A DNA stretch of 64,000 bases from Epilithonimonas lactis (GCF_900110605.1 NZ_FOFI01000001.1:310001-374000), one strand, 5' to 3'; counted from the first letter of the stretch, positions 25,400 to 34,968 are shown. Notes: a model not told the origin generated them from the sequence alone. Translations and numbers: made by a program.

Positions 25400-27145
25400 T
25401 TACTTCTTCACCCGAATAGGTGTCTTTGGTTTGTTCTTTTCTTCGAGTTTTTTGCGTTCGGCATCTGCTCGTTCGAAAAGAGAATTGTCCGATTGATAAA
25501 CGGTTTCCGGATAGTTTGGTGTGTCCAGGAAGATGTCTCGCCACTTTTGTGGTCGGTCTTTGGTATTCCAATTGAAATCCTTGAAAAACCGCTGTTCTTT
25601 TGAAATCAAACTCATCGGATAGGTGTCCGTATTGGCACCGATATTACAATCCACAACTTCCAAACGACGCTCCAAAAACTGCGCTGCAATCTCGCCACAA
25701 GTGGACAAGGCGACACCAATTCTCGTGATCTCGTGTGTCTTTTGATTTTCGTCATCGGCATAATTGATGGCTTGGGCATTGCCGACCGCTTTTGCAATGT
25801 CGATGGCGTTGTCCTTCAGGTAGACGATCATATTTTTGCTTTTGATCTGATGGAATTCGTCTTTCATATTCAGTGAATCCACTTTGCTGATCGCGAAGGC
25901 ATTTCCTAAAACCCGGATGGAATCTGTGATCTCTTTTTCTGGATTGCTGTATACGCGGATCTCATCGCCAGTGACCTGTTTCACGCCCATCCAAAGGATC
26001 GGTTTTCTGATCAGGTGCATCTCGCCGTCGGTCTCATTGAAACTTAATGAATCGGAACGGCCTTGCATATTGGTTTTGAAAATCCTAACTTTTTTGAACG
26101 CTCTCAAGAAGCTTTTTTTCTTAAGCTTGTTTACGGAATCCGGACGCTGATAGGTCAGGAATTTTTCTGCGGAAATGTAGACAGAATCTTTGCTAAGGAT
26201 CTTGACAGCGTAAGGTTTGTCCGTTACCATCGCAGAATCTTTTTTCTCGTAGATCTCGCCATAGCCGCCTTTGATGAAACGTTTTTGTTGTGGGTCGTCC
26301 AAGGTCACGTTGCCGTTTCCTTTTCCAAAACCTGTGTTTCTGTTGAAGTAGAGTTTGTCTCCGGTCAGGATCTTGTCGTTGTAATGTATTCTTGAATTCT
26401 TGTTAAGGAAAGATTCTCCGGTTTTGGAATTGTGCGTTCCCAATTCTGTGTAGACGTAATTTCTTGGATTCTCCTTAGCTCTGATGGTTGTTGGTCCAAA
26501 GAAGTCGGATATGCCTGTTGTCTGATTGGTTTTGATATTATCGCTTACAATAGTGTATTTATCGGTTTCGATGTTGGAACGACCAATGAAATCGATCATC
26601 TTGGTGTTGAGATAATACGTTGCCGCCTTGGTGTACATTACGCTTCCATCGTTACTGTAGATCGTTCCGCCAGTGTTGAAGTAGGCGGTATTCGGAATCT
26701 TGTCGTAATAAAGCGTTTCTGTTTTGATGGTCTGTTTCGGGTCGGTGAGGACCACGTTTCGTCTGGCAATTCCACGTTCAGTATTGCCGTCATATTCCAT
26801 TTCTTCTGCTGTGATCCGGTTACCGTCCGCCGTAGTCAGGACGACGTTTCCGATGGCTTTCAGAAAGTTTTCTTTTTGATAAAGAACGACCTCGTCAGCT
26901 GTAAGTACAGAGCCTTGATGTTCAAACACAACGTTGCCGGAGAAAACAGGATTTCCCTCATACTTGTCTTGTTTGATACCAAAAACATCAGAATGTTTAT
27001 GTTGAACTTTCTTGGAAGCTTCCGTATTTGGTTTTGGATTGTTGAAAAAAGGATCTTTGACCAGACCTGTATTTTGGGTTGGCGCCACTTGCGAAAAGAT
27101 TCTTACAACAACTAAAAGTAATATTAAAAGAAAGGTTATCTTCAT
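25400..27145 (-). CDS. OstA-like (LptA-type) periplasmic protein
   Basis: 581 residues with a signal peptide (about 1-19). Beta-rich OstA/LptA-like repeats follow: FSGNVVFEHQGSVLTADEVVLYQKEN, KAIGNVVLTTADGNRITAEE, YYLNTKMIDFIGRSNIET, GNGNVTLDDP. This is the Bacteroidota form, longer than proteobacterial LptA, probably bridging lipopolysaccharide transport in the periplasm. The C-terminus is Lys/Pro-rich. The start codon overlaps the fur-family stop by one base (TAATG). Confidence 0.85.
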   Translation of the reverse strand: MKITFLLILLLVVVRIFSQVAPTQNTGLVKDPFFNNPKPNTEASKKVQHKHSDVFGIKQDKYEGNPVFSGNVVFEHQGSVLTADEVVLYQKENFLKAIGNVVLTTADGNRITAEEMEYDGNTERGIARRNVVLTDPKQTIKTETLYYDKIPNTAYFNTGGTIYSNDGSVMYTKAATYYLNTKMIDFIGRSNIETDKYTIVSDNIKTNQTTGISDFFGPTTIRAKENPRNYVYTELGTHNSKTGESFLNKNSRIHYNDKILTGDKLYFNRNTGFGKGNGNVTLDDPQQKRFIKGGYGEIYEKKDSAMVTDKPYAVKILSKDSVYISAEKFLTYQRPDSVNKLKKKSFLRAFKKVRIFKTNMQGRSDSLSFNETDGEMHLIRKPILWMGVKQVTGDEIRVYSNPEKEITDSIRVLGNAFAISKVDSLNMKDEFHQIKSKNMIVYLKDNAIDIAKAVGNAQAINYADDENQKTHEITRIGVALSTCGEIAAQFLERRLEVVDCNIGANTDTYPMSLISKEQRFFKDFNWNTKDRPQKWRDIFLDTPNYPETVYQSDNSLFERADAERKKLEEKNKPKTPIRVKK

Positions 27146-27624
27146 TAATTTTCAGACTTCTTATGTCCGTAGAAGTACAACGAATGCGTATCAATACTGA
27201 CACCAAATGCTTTTTCAATCGAGTCTTTGATCCCTTGGATCCTTGGGTCGCAAAATTCTATGATCTCTGCAATTTCTTTGTCAGAATCTTCTTTGTAGAT
27301 CACCAAATGATCGTGCTGCTTATCGAAATATGATTTTTCGTAAGACGATGTACTCAATGTTTTCTCTCCGAATTGGTGCTTTCTGATCAATCCTGCATCA
27401 AGGAAAATCTCGATCGTATTGTAGATCGTGGCTTTGCTCACGTGGTATTTTTTCTGCATCATCAGAAGATAAAGATCGTCCACGTTGAAGTGATGTTCCA
27501 TATTGTAGATCTCTTCCAAAATGGTATAACGCTCCGGCGTGTTGCGGAAGCCTTTATCCATAAGGTATTGTCTTAGAACATCTTTTATAGTTGCGATATT
27601 CAACTCTTTTTGTTTCGTATCCAT
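27145..27624 (-). CDS. Fur-family transcriptional regulator
   Basis: 159 residues: N-terminal winged helix (GFRNTPERYTILEEIYNMEHHFNVDDLY, KATIYNTIEIFLDAGLI) and C-terminal dimerisation domain with metal-site residues (FDKQHDHLVIYKE). The CxxC structural zinc pairs common in Fur are missing; only one Cys is present (EFCDP). The metal specificity (Fur, Zur or PerR type) cannot be told. It overlaps the OstA-like gene. Confidence 0.9.
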   Translation of the reverse strand: MDTKQKELNIATIKDVLRQYLMDKGFRNTPERYTILEEIYNMEHHFNVDDLYLLMMQKKYHVSKATIYNTIEIFLDAGLIRKHQFGEKTLSTSSYEKSYFDKQHDHLVIYKEDSDKEIAEIIEFCDPRIQGIKDSIEKAFGVSIDTHSLYFYGHKKSEN

Positions 27625-27628
27625 CTTA

Positions 27629-27662
27629 CAAAATTAGCGATTTTTTTTGTGATTAATCAAAA
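27629..27662 (-). promoter_or_regulatory. Promoter of the fur-family gene, almost leaderless
   Basis: On the minus strand TTG (27658-27660) lies 21 nt before TAATTTTG (27629-27636), an exact match to the Bacteroidota promoter. The ATG at 27624 begins 5 nt behind the box, so transcription should start at or next to the start codon. The -33 element overlaps the end of kup. Confidence 0.65.
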
Positions 27663-29632
27663 TGCTTGCCTTCGACTCTTTCTATCTTCTCTGTTTTGAT
27701 TTTCTGGTCGAGTAGTGGCGCAGATTCTACAACCACATTGTGACTTGCAACACCATAAGCCGTGAAATCGTTGCTTCCAAGTTTCTTCACAAAATTATAG
27801 ATATTAAGAATAATTTTATCACGGATCGTCAATAAGAAGTCATTGATGTAAACATTATCGATAATGACAAATTTGAGATCCGGTGGAATGTTATGCGTTC
27901 TGAGTGACGGATGCGAGCTTCTGGATGGAATCGTTCCTTCTTCCATCATCTCTGCCAAAACTTGCTGGAAATAGTCGTTGATCCTTCTGTCTCTTTTGAA
28001 ACCGAGTAAGAAACTGATTTTATAAATTGTTCCAGGTAGGATTTCCTCCACATTATATTTGAAGCTGTATGGATCTTCTTGGTTGACGATGTTTAGAATG
28101 AAATAATGGTCTGCTCTCTTAGGTTGCGCTCTGATAATGGAGTAGATGATCTTTGATTCCACTTCGTCATCTCTTTTCGCACGGCTGATGAACGCCAGAT
28201 TGGTCGCATATTTTGGAATCGTTTCATCCAGTTTCATATCTTTTATGGTTGAGATATATTTCTCAAGTTTCACAAATTTGATGAAAGTGGTTTTGATGAT
28301 TCTTCCGTTGTACCAAGCGTACATACAGATTCCGATGAATCCGGCCAGTAGAACAGACATCCAACCGCCGTCAAAGAATTTGATGATGTTGGCACTGAAA
28401 AATCCACCTTCAATGACAATATAAATTAAAGCAAAAAGCGCAATCCAGATTTTATTGGTTCTTGTTTTAAGGAACCAGAAAATGAGAAGAATGGTTGTCA
28501 TCAACATCGTGACAGTAATGGAAAGACCATAAGCCGCTTCCATTTTCCCCGACTCTTTGAAGTAAATTACTACGATGAAACAAAGCAATAAAAGTCCCCA
28601 GTTGATTTTCGGGATGTACATTTGACCTTTGATTCCAGAAGGATATTCGATTTCCTGATTTGGCCAGAAGTTGAGTGACATTGCTTCCGAGAACATTGTG
28701 AAAGCACCTGTGATAACGGCCTGACTAGCAATGATTGCCGCAGCGGTCGCGAGAACAACTCCTGGAATAATAAACCATTCCGGCATAATTCCAAAGAATG
28801 GATTCTTGCCTGCAAAAACCTCGTGGTAATTGCTTAATAACCAAGCACCTTGACCAAGGTAATTAAGAATCAACATTGCTTTGACGAAAATCCAACTGGC
28901 CTGGATGTTTTTGATACCGCAATGTCCAAGGTCAGAGTACAAAGCTTCTGCTCCTGTCGTACAAAGGAAAACGGCTCCTAAAATGACGATGGCACTTGGC
29001 GAATTATAGATTAATTTAAGTCCGTAATAAGGATTGAAGGCTTTCAAAACCATTGGATGTTCTATCAATTGTACAAGTCCAAAACCTCCCAAAACCAAGA
29101 ACCAAAGCACCATTACAGGTCCAAAGAACTTCCCGATAAAACTGGTCCCAAATTGCTGAACAACAAAAATCACAATCAAAATGACTAGAGTTATGGGAAC
29201 AACAGGCGGTTTATGCGTCACAAGTTCTAGACCTTCTATGGCAGAAATGACCGTCATCGACGGTGTGATGATACTGTCTGCAACCAATGTTGCCGCACCA
29301 ATGATGGCCACGATGTAGAGCCACTTTTTCTTGAAGCGTTTTACGAGAGAGTAGAGCGATAAGATTCCACCTTCGCCTTTGTTATCGGCCTTCAAAGCGA
29401 TGATAACGTATTTGATTGTCGTCTGTAAAGTCAGTGTCCAGATGATACACGAGAGTGCACCTTCGATGTATTCTTCCGAGATGATGCCTCCGGATTTTCC
29501 AGCGTTGATGATGGCTTTCATCACGTACAACGGCGAGGTTCCGATGTCTCCGAAAACAATTCCTAATGAAACTAAAATCCCAACGGCGGAAAGTTTTTTG
29601 AGGTCAAAATGACCACTGCTATCTTGCGACAT
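27653..29632 (-). CDS. kup: Kup-type potassium uptake transporter
   Basis: 659 residues. Twelve predicted membrane segments in the first ~440 residues, with the family signature GDIGTSPLY at 28-36, and a cytoplasmic C-terminal part. Proton-coupled K+ uptake in the inner membrane. The 28-bp gap to the fur-family gene contains a strong separate promoter. Confidence 0.95.
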   Translation of the reverse strand: MSQDSSGHFDLKKLSAVGILVSLGIVFGDIGTSPLYVMKAIINAGKSGGIISEEYIEGALSCIIWTLTLQTTIKYVIIALKADNKGEGGILSLYSLVKRFKKKWLYIVAIIGAATLVADSIITPSMTVISAIEGLELVTHKPPVVPITLVILIVIFVVQQFGTSFIGKFFGPVMVLWFLVLGGFGLVQLIEHPMVLKAFNPYYGLKLIYNSPSAIVILGAVFLCTTGAEALYSDLGHCGIKNIQASWIFVKAMLILNYLGQGAWLLSNYHEVFAGKNPFFGIMPEWFIIPGVVLATAAAIIASQAVITGAFTMFSEAMSLNFWPNQEIEYPSGIKGQMYIPKINWGLLLLCFIVVIYFKESGKMEAAYGLSITVTMLMTTILLIFWFLKTRTNKIWIALFALIYIVIEGGFFSANIIKFFDGGWMSVLLAGFIGICMYAWYNGRIIKTTFIKFVKLEKYISTIKDMKLDETIPKYATNLAFISRAKRDDEVESKIIYSIIRAQPKRADHYFILNIVNQEDPYSFKYNVEEILPGTIYKISFLLGFKRDRRINDYFQQVLAEMMEEGTIPSRSSHPSLRTHNIPPDLKFVIIDNVYINDFLLTIRDKIILNIYNFVKKLGSNDFTAYGVASHNVVVESAPLLDQKIKTEKIERVEGKHFD

Positions 29633-29661
29633 AATTTAAGAATTATTGAAAAATAATTTTG

Positions 29662-29669
29662 CAAATTTA
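29662..29669 (-). promoter_or_regulatory. -7 promoter box of kup
   Basis: TAAATTTG on the minus strand, an exact TAnnTTTG, 30 nt before the kup ATG. The -33 element is not clear. Confidence 0.5.
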
Positions 29670-29778
29670 GATTATTTTATAGTCTGAGAAATTTTTTTAG
29701 TGAAAATGTAATATTGGAGAAGTTTTCGTAATTAATATAATTGATTGTCAGTCGGTTGTGAGCCCGATTTTTCTTGAA

Positions 29779-30105
29779 TTACAAATACGAAATGAAACTC
29801 CACCATTTCCTCTTTTTAAGATAATCTAAGTTTTGGTCGTTCTTGTACGCTTCTCTCTCAAAGCTGATGTTTCGGTAAGCCAGGTCTGGATTTTTGTACT
29901 TCAGATATTTGATATAATATTCTGACAGGTACCAAATGTAAAACGGAATAATCAAAAGTTCCAATTGTTGCCGAAGATGGATTTTTTCGTGGTTGATGAG
30001 AATCGGATTGTGTCTCAACTCTTTTTTCCTCAGCAAAATAAACGGGAACAAGGTAATCCCCGAAATTTTAGTATTTTTGAGTAATCTTTGGCAGATGATT
30101 ATCAT
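29779..30105 (-). CDS. Small protein with an HExxH motif
   Basis: 108 residues. His39-Glu-Lys-Ile-His43 (INHEKIHLRQQLELL) is a zinc-protease-type motif, followed by a hydrophobic stretch (about 50-62) and a downstream acidic segment (SFEREAY, Glu83/Glu85) that could give a third ligand. It resembles short membrane-associated HExxH proteins of Bacteroidota of unknown function. Whether it is a peptidase is unproven. Ends KRKWWSFISYL. Confidence 0.65.
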   Translation of the reverse strand: MIIICQRLLKNTKISGITLFPFILLRKKELRHNPILINHEKIHLRQQLELLIIPFYIWYLSEYYIKYLKYKNPDLAYRNISFEREAYKNDQNLDYLKKRKWWSFISYL

Positions 30106-30179
30106 AGTTTGGTTTGGAAGATGGAAGTTAGAGGATGGAAGTTAAATCTGATATTTAAGGGATAAATTTGATTTGAAGA

Positions 30180-30271
30180 CGAATCTGCAGCCCGACCTGA
30201 GTGGAAATCCTTTTTTGTGGCTGGAAAAGCGCAGGCAAAAAGATTGGGAACGGAGGGCGGAAATAGCTGCC
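30180..30271 (-). repeat. Interspersed structured repeat, copy R6 (subfamily A)
   Basis: Minus strand: GGCAGC-TATTTCCGCC at the left and GTCGGGCTGCAGATTCG at the right. Inner stem AATCTTTTTG/CAAAAAAGGATT, loop with GCTTTTCCAGCC. Preceded at 30118-30145 by GGAAG-rich words of another family. Confidence 0.8.
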
Positions 30272-30327
30272 ATAATAATTTTGATTAATAATCTATCAAA
30301 GATAAAAATTTTGGTACAGTTTTTTAA

Positions 30328-30504
<177 letters not shown>

Positions 30505-30511
30505 TATTACA

Positions 30512-31045
30512 ATGAAAAAATATTTCTTCATATTACTGGCAGCAGTTTCTCTGGGCGTGACTTCTTGCAGCCCTTTCAACGTGAAATCTGACTATGCAGC
30601 GACGGCAAATTTTGCCAACTACAAAACTTATTTGCTGAGAACAGACGACCTGAAGCTGAACGACATCGACAAAGACAGAGTTTTGAACGAATTGTCCAAA
30701 CAACTGCAAGCGAAAACTTTGACATCGGCTCAGAATCCTGATTTGATTATCAATGTGAAAGCTTCGCACAAGAAAGTGCAGGATGTAACGACTTCTTACG
30801 GCGGCGGTTTTGGCTGGGGAAGACCTTGGGGCTGGGGCGGCGGTTTCGGAATGGGAAATACCTGGACGAACAATTACAACAGCGGAACCATCGTAGTGGA
30901 CATCGTAGATGCGAAAACCCAGAAATTGGTTTGGCAAGGAATCGGAAGTGGACTTTCCGTAGATTCGCCGAAGTCTAAACAAAGACAAATCCCGGAAATC
31001 GTAGCTGAGATAATGAAAAATTATCCGCCACAGAAGGGGAAATAG
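30512..31045 (+). CDS. DUF4136 lipoprotein
   Basis: 177 residues from ATG 30512. Signal peptide with lipobox SLGVTSC (Cys19), then one DUF4136 domain: ATANFANYKTYLLRTDD, NPDLIINVKASHKK, a Gly/Trp-rich loop (GWGRPWGWGGGFGMG), IVVDIVDAKTQKLVWQGIG. Anchored in a membrane, role unknown. The open frame continues upstream, but the lipobox sets the start. Confidence 0.88.
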   Translation: MKKYFFILLAAVSLGVTSCSPFNVKSDYAATANFANYKTYLLRTDDLKLNDIDKDRVLNELSKQLQAKTLTSAQNPDLIINVKASHKKVQDVTTSYGGGFGWGRPWGWGGGFGMGNTWTNNYNSGTIVVDIVDAKTQKLVWQGIGSGLSVDSPKSKQRQIPEIVAEIMKNYPPQKGK

Positions 31046-31108
31046 TTTTTTAGACTTTTAGATGATAGACTGATAGATTTTAGACTTTATCTTTCTTGTA
31101 CTAATATT

Positions 31109-31140
31109 AACCATCTCATTTTTTATGAGATGGTTTTTTT
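31109..31140. terminator. Bidirectional terminator
   Basis: AACCATCTCAT-TTTTT-ATGAGATGGTT, a perfect 11-bp stem followed by T7, between the convergent lipoprotein gene and the ATP-cone gene. Confidence 0.85.
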
Positions 31141-31978
31141 ATTCCGAAATTTTGATGACCAGAAGTTCTTTTGCTTCTTTCAAAATCTCTGATTTTCTTG
31201 CGTCACTCAAATTCAAAACGTCTAGTAAATTCTGATTGTTGAATAATTCCTTTACCAAAACACATTTTTTCTCAAGTAGTTTTTGCTTCTGTTTTCCGTC
31301 CAAGGTTGTTAGACAAGTGATTGGATAGAGCGCATTTTGGTCCACCAAGCTTTTGATGTTTTTACCTTTTGGATAATCCCAAGACAGCAATCGGAGTCCG
31401 TAATATTCGCCAAAAGCCACAGAATCTTTGGTAAAATAGGTATTGGTGATGAGCCAGCCATCTGTAAATTCGGTTTGAGTTCCGAAGAGATGATAATTAA
31501 TTCCAGAAATATCTTTGATTCTCGATAAAACATACATCGGCGTTGTGACGGAGATTTTCGTGTCTTCCGCATTTCGGAATTTGCATTCTACCCAATAGGT
31601 TTTCTCATCTTTTTTGGCAATAACGTCCGCTTCGTGCGTCACCGAATGTCCTTTTATCAATTGTCCGGTTTCGGTTTTGTAGCCGATATTTTGAAAAACT
31701 CTCGCAATCCACTGTTCGAAATAAAATCCTGCAGGTCCCAACTCCAACAATGCTTTTTTCAAGCTGTATCTTGCTGCGACGGAATTTGAGATTTTCTTCA
31801 GCTCGTCAAAAGCCAGTTTGTAAATTTCTCGTGTTGTGACACCTTCGATGCAATTTGGCAAAATATTTTCAATCACTTTTTTGATGGAATTTTCTTCCGC
31901 TCCAGAGTTCCGAAGTGACTTTTCCAGTTTTGAGATTTCAAATTCTATAATTTCGCCAGCGTTGTTTTTGATTTTCAT
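31139..31978 (-). CDS. ATP-cone domain fused to a PD-(D/E)XK nuclease-like domain
   Basis: 279 residues. Residues 1 to about 85 match an ATP-cone (IKNNAGEIIEFEISKLEKSL, TREIYKLAFDEL, SVAARYSLKKAL), the nucleotide-binding module known from ribonucleotide reductases and NrdR. Residues about 88-190 carry an Mrr-like restriction-endonuclease core: Asp118 (HEADVIAK) and Glu131-Cys-Lys133 (YWVECKFR). The C-terminus is helical. It stands alone, without a methylase or helicase. A nuclease gated by nucleotide binding is plausible but inferred. Confidence 0.8.
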   Translation of the reverse strand: MKIKNNAGEIIEFEISKLEKSLRNSGAEENSIKKVIENILPNCIEGVTTREIYKLAFDELKKISNSVAARYSLKKALLELGPAGFYFEQWIARVFQNIGYKTETGQLIKGHSVTHEADVIAKKDEKTYWVECKFRNAEDTKISVTTPMYVLSRIKDISGINYHLFGTQTEFTDGWLITNTYFTKDSVAFGEYYGLRLLSWDYPKGKNIKSLVDQNALYPITCLTTLDGKQKQKLLEKKCVLVKELFNNQNLLDVLNLSDARKSEILKEAKELLVIKISE

Positions 31979-32023
31979 AGTTTAATTTTTATTTGACTAC
32001 GTCGAACCACTTTCGTTAGGTTT

Positions 32024-32110
32024 GGGCAGCTTTATCCGCCTTCCGCTCCCAATCTTTTTGCCTAGCTTTTCCAGCCACAAAAAAGGATTTCCGCTCAAGT
32101 CGGGCTGCGA
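32024..32110 (+). repeat. Interspersed structured repeat, copy R7 (subfamily A)
   Basis: GGGCAGC-TTTATCCGCC ... GTCGGGCTGCG with inner stem AATCTTTTTG/CAAAAAAGGATT. Immediately left is GAACCACTTTCGTTAGGTTT, a segment also beside R3 and, inverted, inside R2 and R5. Confidence 0.8.
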
Positions 32111-32172
32111 GCAATTCTACGTCCCAAAAGATAATAAATACTTTGTACTTAAATACATTTTACTTTTTACAT

Positions 32173-33489
32173 TTACTCCACAAACCACATTTCAAATCGA
32201 CTTCCTTTTTCCAAAGGCTTATAATTAAGATAGCCTTTATGCGCCTCGATAATACTTTTGCTCAAAGTTAAACCAATTCCGGAACCACTGATTCTGGTTG
32301 TGAAAAATGGCAAGAAAATCTTGTCTTTAATTTCATTTGAGATTCCGATTCCGTTGTCTTCAACGCTTAGTAAAATTCGTTTGTTGAATGTTCTTATTTC
32401 TGTTTTAATGATTCTTTCTGAATTGTCTGCAACTGCGTAAATTGCATTCAGATAAAGATTAATCAAACATCTCTCAATCATTTTCTGGTCAGCAAAAATC
32501 ATTTGATTTTCTAATGAATTGATGATTGTAATATTATTTTTTTCGAATTCCGGCTTGAGAAAATTAAGTGCAGATTCTACAATTTGAGTCAGAGAAATAG
32601 TTTTGAAAACAGGTTTTGGAAGTTCTGCAACTTGTCGGTAATCGTCCACGAAATTCAACAGTTGTTTGGATTTTGAATTGATAATCATCAGACTTTCCTT
32701 CATTTCTTCCTGGTCATCTTTGTCAACAATGTCCTGATTGGCAATATATTCAAGGTTTTGAATCAAACTGTTGACAGGTGTTAACGTATTTAGAAGTTCG
32801 TGCGAAATCACTTTCATCAAATTATTCCACGCTAGTTTTTCTTTTTGCTCAATGATTTTTTGAACAGATTCCAGACTGATGATGCAAAAACGGTTTTTGA
32901 CATTCTGCACTTTTTTGGTTCGAAGAGAAAATGACTGTTTTACATTTTCATTAATCGAAATATCAAAGAATTCCTGCGAGTTTTCGTAATTGGTTTGCTC
33001 GATGATTTTATAAAATTCTGATGTTTTGGATTCGTACAATTCCCAGGAATTATATTTTGGAATCTGTAAAATTTCCAGGAAAACTGGATTCACATAAAAA
33101 ACTTCCCATTGATTGTTTTTCTCGGAAAGAATCATCAACCCGATTTCCAGTTGATTCAGAATTTCTTCGTACAAAAGTTTGTAAGATGATAACGACAAAT
33201 GTTCTTCTTTGCTTTGATAATAAAGTTTTACAGCATTATCAACCAAATTATTTTCCTCCGTTTTGGGAAACAGTGAAAAATCTTTTTTCTGAATCGCCAA
33301 CAATATTTTCTCACTTTTCTGAACATAACTCAAAGCTGAAATCTGCGCCAAAATAATGCATCCAATACTTACAGCAGTAAACAATCCGAAGTTTATCCAC
33401 TTGCTTTGTGTGTAAAAATCAAAAGCGAAAATCCCACTGACAATCGCCAGAAGAATAGATATTAGCCAGATAATTTGTTGTTTGTTCAT
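32173..33489 (-). CDS. Membrane sensor histidine kinase
   Basis: 438 residues. Two membrane helices (about 7-24 and 33-54) with a very short periplasmic loop, a PAS-like region (about 105-215), HisKA with phospho-acceptor His230 (MKVISHELLNTLTPV) and HATPase (N348 in NLYLNAI, DNGIG 378-382, GSGIGLT 402-408). NtrB/ZraS-like; the small outside part suggests sensing in or near the membrane. It follows the response regulator gene by 120 bp and is its probable partner. Confidence 0.9.
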   Translation of the reverse strand: MNKQQIIWLISILLAIVSGIFAFDFYTQSKWINFGLFTAVSIGCIILAQISALSYVQKSEKILLAIQKKDFSLFPKTEENNLVDNAVKLYYQSKEEHLSLSSYKLLYEEILNQLEIGLMILSEKNNQWEVFYVNPVFLEILQIPKYNSWELYESKTSEFYKIIEQTNYENSQEFFDISINENVKQSFSLRTKKVQNVKNRFCIISLESVQKIIEQKEKLAWNNLMKVISHELLNTLTPVNSLIQNLEYIANQDIVDKDDQEEMKESLMIINSKSKQLLNFVDDYRQVAELPKPVFKTISLTQIVESALNFLKPEFEKNNITIINSLENQMIFADQKMIERCLINLYLNAIYAVADNSERIIKTEIRTFNKRILLSVEDNGIGISNEIKDKIFLPFFTTRISGSGIGLTLSKSIIEAHKGYLNYKPLEKGSRFEMWFVE

Positions 33490-33609
33490 CTATAATTCAA
33501 ATTTTGATTAATAGGATTTCATCCCGTCCTTGATTAAATCGTTCCTTCGGAACTGTGCTTGAATTTTAACTTCAGACTTCCTTCCTCCATCTTCCAACTT
33601 CCTGCTTTA

Positions 33610-34953
33610 TTATAACTCAAATTTTTCCATTCTTCTGTAAAGCGCGGCACGCGACAATCCTAAATCTTCCGCCGCCAAAGAAATATTTCCTCTGTGTTTT
33701 TTCAAAGCTTTTTTGATGAGAATTTCTTCCATTTCCTCAATGTTGAGATTGATGATTGGTTTGTCAGATTCTTCATCCTGAGGCATCAATAATTTTAAAT
33801 TTTTCTCATTGGAAAGAATCACGCTTCTCTCAATGCAATGGTCGAGTTCACGGATATTTCCCGGCCAGGAATACGTTGTGAGTTCATTAGTCAAAGATTC
33901 ATTTAAAGCTAAATCAGATTTATGATATTTCTGTTTGTACTTCTCCAAAAAATAGTTAGCCAAAGTTGGAATATCTTCCAATCGCTCTCGTAAACTCGGA
34001 ATTTGCAATTCAACGGTGTTGATTCTGTAATACAAATCTTTTCTGAAACGATTTTCTGAAACGGCTTTTTTTAAATTTTCATTCGTCGCAAAAATAAATC
34101 TCACGTCCAACGCTCGTTCCTTGTTTTCTCCAATTCTCGTCAATTTTCGATTTTGAATTAAACTCAACAATTTGGTTTGAAGATGAAGCGGAAGATTTCC
34201 AATCTCATCCAAAAATACTGTTCCGTTCTGCGCATTTTCAATTTTCCCGGAATAATCCTGATTCGCATCGGTGAAAGCTCCTTTTTTATAACCAAATAAT
34301 TCCGCTTCAAACAAATTTTCAGACAGACTTCCCAAATCGATGTGAACGAAAGGCTGGTTTTTTCTTTCTGATAATTCGTGAATGTGCTCTGCCAAAACAT
34401 ATTTTCCGGTTCCGTTTTCTCCTAAAAGTAAAACGTTGGCGTCAGTCGGCGCAACTTTCGTGATTTGTTCCATCACTTCCTGCATTGCAAAAGACGCCGT
34501 TTCCAACTGATATTGATTGGTTTTCACACTCACATTTTCCCACTGATTCAGTTTTTTATTTTTTCGGGAAATATCAACTGCGAGATTTACGGAAGCATAT
34601 AATTTTTCATTATTCCAAGGCTTCAGAATAAAATCCGATGCGCCGTTCTTCAAAGCTTCAACCGCCAATTCCACCTCGCCGTAAGCGGTCATCAGAATAA
34701 TTGGAAGCTGAGGTTCCAGCGTTTTGATTTCATTCATCCAATACAATCCATCCTGCCCGTTTTCAAACCCTTTCCGGAAATTCATATCAAGTAACACCGT
34801 GTCAACTTGCTGTTCGGCTAAAAACTTCAAAATATTCTTCGGCTGACTGAGACAACTCACTTCCGTGAAAAATTTTTTGAGCCAGACTCTCGCCGAAAAT
34901 AAAATATCCTCGTCGTCATCTACTATTAAAATATGAGCTTCTTTTTTTCGCAT
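33610..34953 (-). CDS. Sigma-54-dependent response regulator (NtrC/AtoC type)
   Basis: 447 residues: receiver domain with Asp56 (LLDMNF) and Lys111 (LKPW); AAA+ domain with Walker A GENGTGK (178-184), the sigma-54 contact loop GAFTDA (225-230; GAFTGA is usual) and Walker B GTVFLDE (244-250); C-terminal Fis-type helix-turn-helix (NISLAAEDLGLSRAALYRR). Likely phosphorylated by the kinase encoded downstream. A sigma-54-like promoter and paired dyads lie just beyond the yhcG-like gene, in front of the efflux operon, its probable target. Confidence 0.93.
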   Translation of the reverse strand: MRKKEAHILIVDDDEDILFSARVWLKKFFTEVSCLSQPKNILKFLAEQQVDTVLLDMNFRKGFENGQDGLYWMNEIKTLEPQLPIILMTAYGEVELAVEALKNGASDFILKPWNNEKLYASVNLAVDISRKNKKLNQWENVSVKTNQYQLETASFAMQEVMEQITKVAPTDANVLLLGENGTGKYVLAEHIHELSERKNQPFVHIDLGSLSENLFEAELFGYKKGAFTDANQDYSGKIENAQNGTVFLDEIGNLPLHLQTKLLSLIQNRKLTRIGENKERALDVRFIFATNENLKKAVSENRFRKDLYYRINTVELQIPSLRERLEDIPTLANYFLEKYKQKYHKSDLALNESLTNELTTYSWPGNIRELDHCIERSVILSNEKNLKLLMPQDEESDKPIINLNIEEMEEILIKKALKKHRGNISLAAEDLGLSRAALYRRMEKFEL

Positions 34954-34968
34954 TTTCGTGTTATAAGA

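Noticed and set aside
26432-27115. 227-codon plus-strand frame
   Set aside because: Antisense to the OstA-like gene, Cys- and Phe-rich composition typical of a mirrored frame.
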